27,745 bases of DNA. It comes from Oppiella nova (lineage: Eukaryota; Arthropoda; Arachnida; Sarcoptiformes; Oppiidae). This document shows positions 23,381 to 27,745 of this stretch, piece by piece. A program made the translations under genes and the position numbers. Under the pieces are notes generated by a model that saw only the letters and a program-made list of their open reading frames with translations, was not told the origin of the DNA and searched no databases. The stretch's first letter is position 1, and each line of letters starts with the position of its first letter. Location of the stretch: positions 1-27,745 of the forward strand of contig CAJPVJ010000338.1 in NCBI GenBank assembly GCA_905397405.1, in the 5' to 3' direction.

Positions 23381-24869
23381 CGTTTTGTCGACACAAATCT
23401 TGATGTATCCGATGTCGAGCGCGCATTCATTCCTAGTATTGACAAACTCTTCAAAGAGTTTCCAATTGTCTGGTTCTATGAATTTACAATAAGCCAGCGC
23501 TAAGTCCTGTTTGGGCAGCTGTACGATCAACTGCCTGTCCCGATATTTCTCACCCGGCGTCCCCAGTCGCGGCACTTTATGCTCCGGTAGCTTCGAGAAG
23601 TACTGCTCAATCTGTGCACACATATAATCAATCATATAATTAATTATTCAATTTCTACGGCATGTATACATAAAACTGGTCGATACACATAAACACAATG
23701 GAAAACAATTACTAATTATAAACGCTATTATAATGTAATAATAATAAACTTTACAATCGTTTGCTTTTCATTGCACTTTTCACTGGTGTGTCTCAGTTTG
23801 AGTGCTTGAGATCTTGACAAACGTTTTTTCATTTCAAAAACACTATTCAATTATATAACATAAACAACACTACGTAAACTTATACGAGAAAAAATTAATT
23901 AAATTATAAATAAGAAAAAGACATAATTATTTATATATATAAGTAATTAGACTTTAATATTTGATAACACAGCTGTACTGTAGTAATGTGTTAATATTTT
24001 CTAATAACTTATATAACAGTAATGTTTCTCTGAGTTATCACTGAATCGCGAATTCGATAGCTATTAGTAATTATCAAAATAACATTTTTTCCTTAACATA
24101 CAAATTACATGTATATCGCGTTGTCTATAAGGCGTGAGTTATAATAACATTAAATAATACACTGAATTCTATACCCAGTTATATATTCTCAGCATTAATA
24201 ATAATACAATAACAGTAAATATTAGCCTAGAATTAAAAGGGTAGCTAAGGTTACCCACCCCGGGATATATATCCTAATCGGCATAATTTATAGTTTCCAG
24301 ACAACTATTTTTAAAGCCCCGAGAGTCACAGGAATATATATTTTACGTAAAACTTAATTTTTATTTACACTGAAAGGGGATGTTTGCCGCGAAATGCATG
24401 CATATATATCAAACACTCGACACATTCCCTGGCTATACATCAATACAATATCATTTGAATTGTCAGTATAAGTCTAAACACCGGTAGTCATCCTTTAAAT
24501 ATAATAAAAATAATCAAAAGATATTATTAGTTATGAAAATTGTATTTCACATCATTTATCTTTGCGTAACAAAAGCTTTTATCTCAAACACACGCTTCGC
24601 TAAACATTCGACAACTAAAAGCGTGAAATATGTAAAATATTTCTTTAAAAACTTTACATATTTCACATAAAATACAGATTACTTTCAAACTTTACACAAC
24701 CTTTTCGCTGGTGACACCCAGGGGTACCCACGAGTAGCCCTCCTGAAGGGTCCGTTCCTTATAGTCGGGGCCATTGTTTTTGAAGCCCAATCGCTGGCGG
24801 ACGTCCACAAACTCCTCGTGGTATACGGCGTGTGAATCTCGCGGACACTTACAGTTATTACACACTTTC
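23381..24869 (-). CDS. PET-domain (testin/limpet-type) LIM protein, exons 3-4 (truncated)
   Basis: Exon 3 is 24869-24701. It starts after CACTCATAG with the single base needed to complete the Arg codon left open by exon 2, then reads KVCNNCKCPRDSHAVYHEEF and ends TSEK before GTTGTG. Exon 4 starts at 23611 after TGTGCACAG in phase 0: IEQYFSKLPEHKVPRLGTPG, EKYRDRQLIVQLPKQDLALA, YCKFIEPDNW and so on to ALDIGYIK at 23399. It runs into the N at 23379. Exons 3-4 hold the PET domain (from GYSWVP to DIGYIK, about 85 residues), a domain found before LIM repeats in testin, prickle and limpet. YCK and PGEKYRDRQL are typical. Joined to exons 1-2 the protein reaches about 168 residues; the LIM domains are missing. 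The residues after the N do not belong to it. This block is inverted relative to exons 1-2. Confidence 0.88.
23612..24700 (-). other. Intron 3 of the PET-domain gene
   Basis: 1,089 bases between GTTGTG and GTGCACAG on the minus strand. It is AT-rich, with a small GC patch at 24238-24275. No other feature was recognised. Confidence 0.75.
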
Positions 24870-26917
24870 CTATGAGTGCGAAATGGCATTACATATCACG
24901 AATACAGTGATGGGTAAGTATGGGTTAGTCAGCGCATTGTATAGTCAACACACACACACATACAACTGAACTTCAATTCAATGGACATATAACTATGCCA
25001 TCAATTAAAAGTGAATAACTTGTTATCTAAATAAACTTATAAAACTTTATAATCCATTTATAATCTACTTTTTTATACCACTATTAGTACGGCTTAAAGT
25101 ACTTCTCCTCAATACACAGTACGTGTACTGCACTTACGACTCGCTATACCGTTATATAACCACAAACTCTATGCCTATGTGTGTGTGCTATCGGGCACTC
25201 ATAGCGTTTCTACCGAAAGTATAGTATATTTTTGTGATCTAATAAATTGTAATACACTATAGATTAGGCCATCTCTGCGCATACTATCTATACGTCAGTG
25301 CGGTTACTATTTTTGATTTCTTGTCCAAACTTTCAATACATTTGTGTTCATCGCCTCAACATATGACACAATAATTGTCACACAATCACTACATTATGTC
25401 ATTAGATTTGTGCATTAATTTGACACAAAGCTATCACATTATTCAGTCATTTGATAGACAGCTAAGTATTATATTCACTAATTATTACATACATTGGTAA
25501 TGATATTACCGCTATTTTTTGATGTTGACAGACAGTCATTATTAAATATGTTCAATCAGTATCTAATAACATAAGCACACAGCCCTGTGTGGACAGACAG
25601 GTGTGTGCTAGCCACAATCAATAATTTTAAAATCATATAAATATAGATATAATCCAATTGTCAATATGAAATTCATATTATGAATCCAATTGTAATGATT
25701 TCTACAATAATCTCATATTTGTACCATTCATTCATTCAATTGTACTTATTTTTGGATCAAATCGCTAGAGATTGTGATCACCTGAGGATATATGCCAGTT
25801 ATTGGCATATGTTATACAGTACTGACATATAAATTATTAAACACACATGAAATTCTTATATACAGTACAGTACACAGAATATTCTATAGTATAATTCATT
25901 TATATAATAATATCCATTAATTATACCATTAAAGCTTTAATTGTTAAGAAGTTTGTATACAAAACTTTTGTCGCACAATCCTATTACTGTATACATAATA
26001 TATTTTTATAAGAATTCATATCAAAAGCAAGATTCCGATTGTATTGTGAAGAAAGTGGTTTCAGAGGCGCCGACACTTGGGATCAAATGTGTTCAACACA
26101 AGAATTTAAGTCTTCATTGAATTCTTGAAAACTTTTTGTGAATTAAAGATTCAATCAATAGAAATGGAGATTTGGCGATAATTGTATCATAAAAATGCTA
26201 ATTATATGTATATTTTTGTCATATAAGCAGTAATACAAACAGAATTAACAGGAATGTCTAGGAATAATGGGTTCATTACAAAAATAGTTGCAAATTTAAA
26301 TTTATATGCAGGGATGTATTCACTAGATAAATGTGTATGGCATACACTGTATACCCTTAAATGTAGCTAAACTGCTGGCTATTCCTATTTAATTAACTTA
26401 TTTTCACATTAGAATAGACTTTCATTCAAATATAAAAATAGCATTAAATTGTTTACAAAAATAATATTCTTCAGACAAATCGTAGTCATTAGCGATTAAA
26501 GACTTAATTTCCTTAAAAAGTTGTTTAATATTATGTTTTTTTCGGTATAATAGGAGATAAAGTGTTCATTTAGTTTGCATTTATCGTAATGTGACTTAAT
26601 CTGAATCCGAAGTCAATTTGTTCATCAGATAACTGAGATGTCACTGAATAAATACATTTCACAGATATATCGAGTCTTATATAAATAGGAGGATTAGTGG
26701 GAAAAGTTGTCACTAATATTTCTTATTCTCTACAATATGTTGACACAAAAGTATACGGAATTCAATATAAAGCATATGTTTTCAATAAAAACTACTCTTT
26801 ATCTGCAATTTGAGTTCAAAATACCATTTGATTGTAAAGTTGACACTAGAGTTCAGTATAGGACTGGAAACTCGCTGTTTTAACACTTTATCTGTAGTAC
26901 AGATTCTGTACTTCATT

Positions 26918-26931
<14 letters not shown>
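24870..26931 (-). other. Part of intron 2 of the PET-domain gene in the misplaced block
   Basis: AT-rich DNA upstream of exon 3 on the minus strand. It contains a short hairpin (ATATGCC/GGCATAT, about 25789-25809) and several TACAGTA words near 25816-25872. No exon was seen. Confidence 0.5.
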
Positions 26932-26965
<34 letters not shown>

Positions 26966-26972
26966 ACACACA

Positions 26973-27036
<64 letters not shown>
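26932..27036. repeat. Compound (CT)n / (CA)n microsatellite
   Basis: About 105 bases of alternating CT and CA blocks. The 86-codon frame at 26810-27070 rests on this repeat and is not a gene. In the corrected arrangement it lies inside intron 2 of the PET-domain gene. Confidence 0.95.
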
Positions 27037-27618
27037 TGCTATTTTATTATCATTCAACACATATCCTTAAAGTGAAATAATGTTAAATAAGGAAAGATAA
27101 TAAGTGACTGTTAGCTAAGACATTAGAGATTAATAGAAAAATATGAAAACTATTTGAAATACTTGTTGCAGGGATGGCAAAAGGGGTGTCATATTATATA
27201 CACTCTAAAACTTTATTAATTCATGAAGAAATTAAGTGTAATTGCATTTTCGCCAAATATAGAAAGTTTTAAAAATAACTAATGCCTTCCCGTTCAAGGT
27301 ATGGGATATACTGTACAATACTAGTCATATGAAAATGTATTGAAAATTTAAAATTGAATAAATTGACAATTCTGTATAAAATAAATATATTATTCATTTT
27401 AAATATTACTTCATCATTAAAATGAATAAATTATAAATTAAAGTTTTCAAAACATTTAAGTCATTAGTTTGAAATTAATGTATTATTTTTTTGTAACAAA
27501 TATATAGCAAATTATTGGCAGAATTATTGATATTATAAGTTTATAAATTGAATATGACATTCAATAACTGCATACTCTATGATATAATGATAATTGTAAG
27601 TAAAGGTGTGTTTTGTGT
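27037..27618. other. AT-rich non-coding DNA
   Basis: No gene or repeat was recognised. In the corrected arrangement it would follow directly after 23378 on the coding strand of the PET-domain gene. Confidence 0.5.
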
Positions 27619-27745
27619 TGAAGAATGCGTGCCTCAGATGACAAGATATAAGAGAAATATTTATACACTTATAGTACAGATAATTATACAATATTTATAC
27701 ACAATTAGCTAAAGGATGTGTAATTTAAACAAATGCCTTAAGTTT
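27619..27745 (-). repeat. Right arm of the perfect 127-bp inverted duplication
   Basis: Reverse complement of 23252-23378 with no mismatch. The match runs exactly to the last base of the window, which suggests that this is the true end of an assembled contig. Confidence 0.95.

Noticed and set aside
26810-27070. Plus-strand frame of 86 codons rich in S, L, H and T
   Set aside because: It rests on the CT/CA microsatellite and has no other content.

Overview
The window is nuclear DNA of an arthropod, most plausibly a mite. It is very AT-rich, genes have GT-AG introns, and there are two tandem fragments of fast-evolving seven-transmembrane proteins of the gustatory-receptor type, a piggyBac transposase, an orthologue of the chromatin subunit MEAF6, and a PET-domain protein of the testin/limpet type. 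Nothing looks bacterial or viral. The mite assignment is inference.

Layout. 1-683 (minus): 5' part of a chemoreceptor-like gene, open through the window edge. 1170-1355: compound GA/GTGA microsatellite. 1647-3257 (minus): uninterrupted piggyBac transposase, followed by a GC-rich, hairpin-bearing block at 3485-3735. 4564-5447 (minus): second chemoreceptor-like gene with a frame break and no last transmembrane segment. 5.5-20 kb: gene-poor, AT-rich DNA holding two small hairpin elements (6089-6198 and 12389-12512), one possible exon (about 6945-7022), a 1.46-kb foldback element carrying four tRNA-like Pol III modules (7499-8954), a possible solo LTR (15022-15405) and a doubtful one-transmembrane ORF. 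20186-20944 (minus): complete five-exon MEAF6 gene (162 residues predicted). 21726 onward (plus): 5' exons of the PET-domain gene, divergent from MEAF6 across about 780 bp.

The most important result concerns the right-hand end. Exons 1-2 of the PET gene lie on the plus strand (21726-22202), while exons 3-4 lie further right on the minus strand (24869-24701 and 23611-23381). The reading phase across exons 2/3 and 3/4 fits exactly and restores the testin-type zinc-binding motif and PET domain. A single N sits at 23379, and the 127 bases before it recur, perfectly inverted, as the last 127 bases of the window. The simplest reading is that 23380-27745 was joined in the wrong orientation, with a 127-base contig overlap left unmerged. 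Flipping that block makes the gene collinear; its LIM domains would then lie beyond the end of the sequence.

The two recognised housekeeping genes are unrelated in function: MEAF6 is a histone acetyltransferase subunit, and the PET protein is expected in the cytoskeleton. The chemoreceptor-like pair looks like a small tandem family disrupted by transposon insertion.
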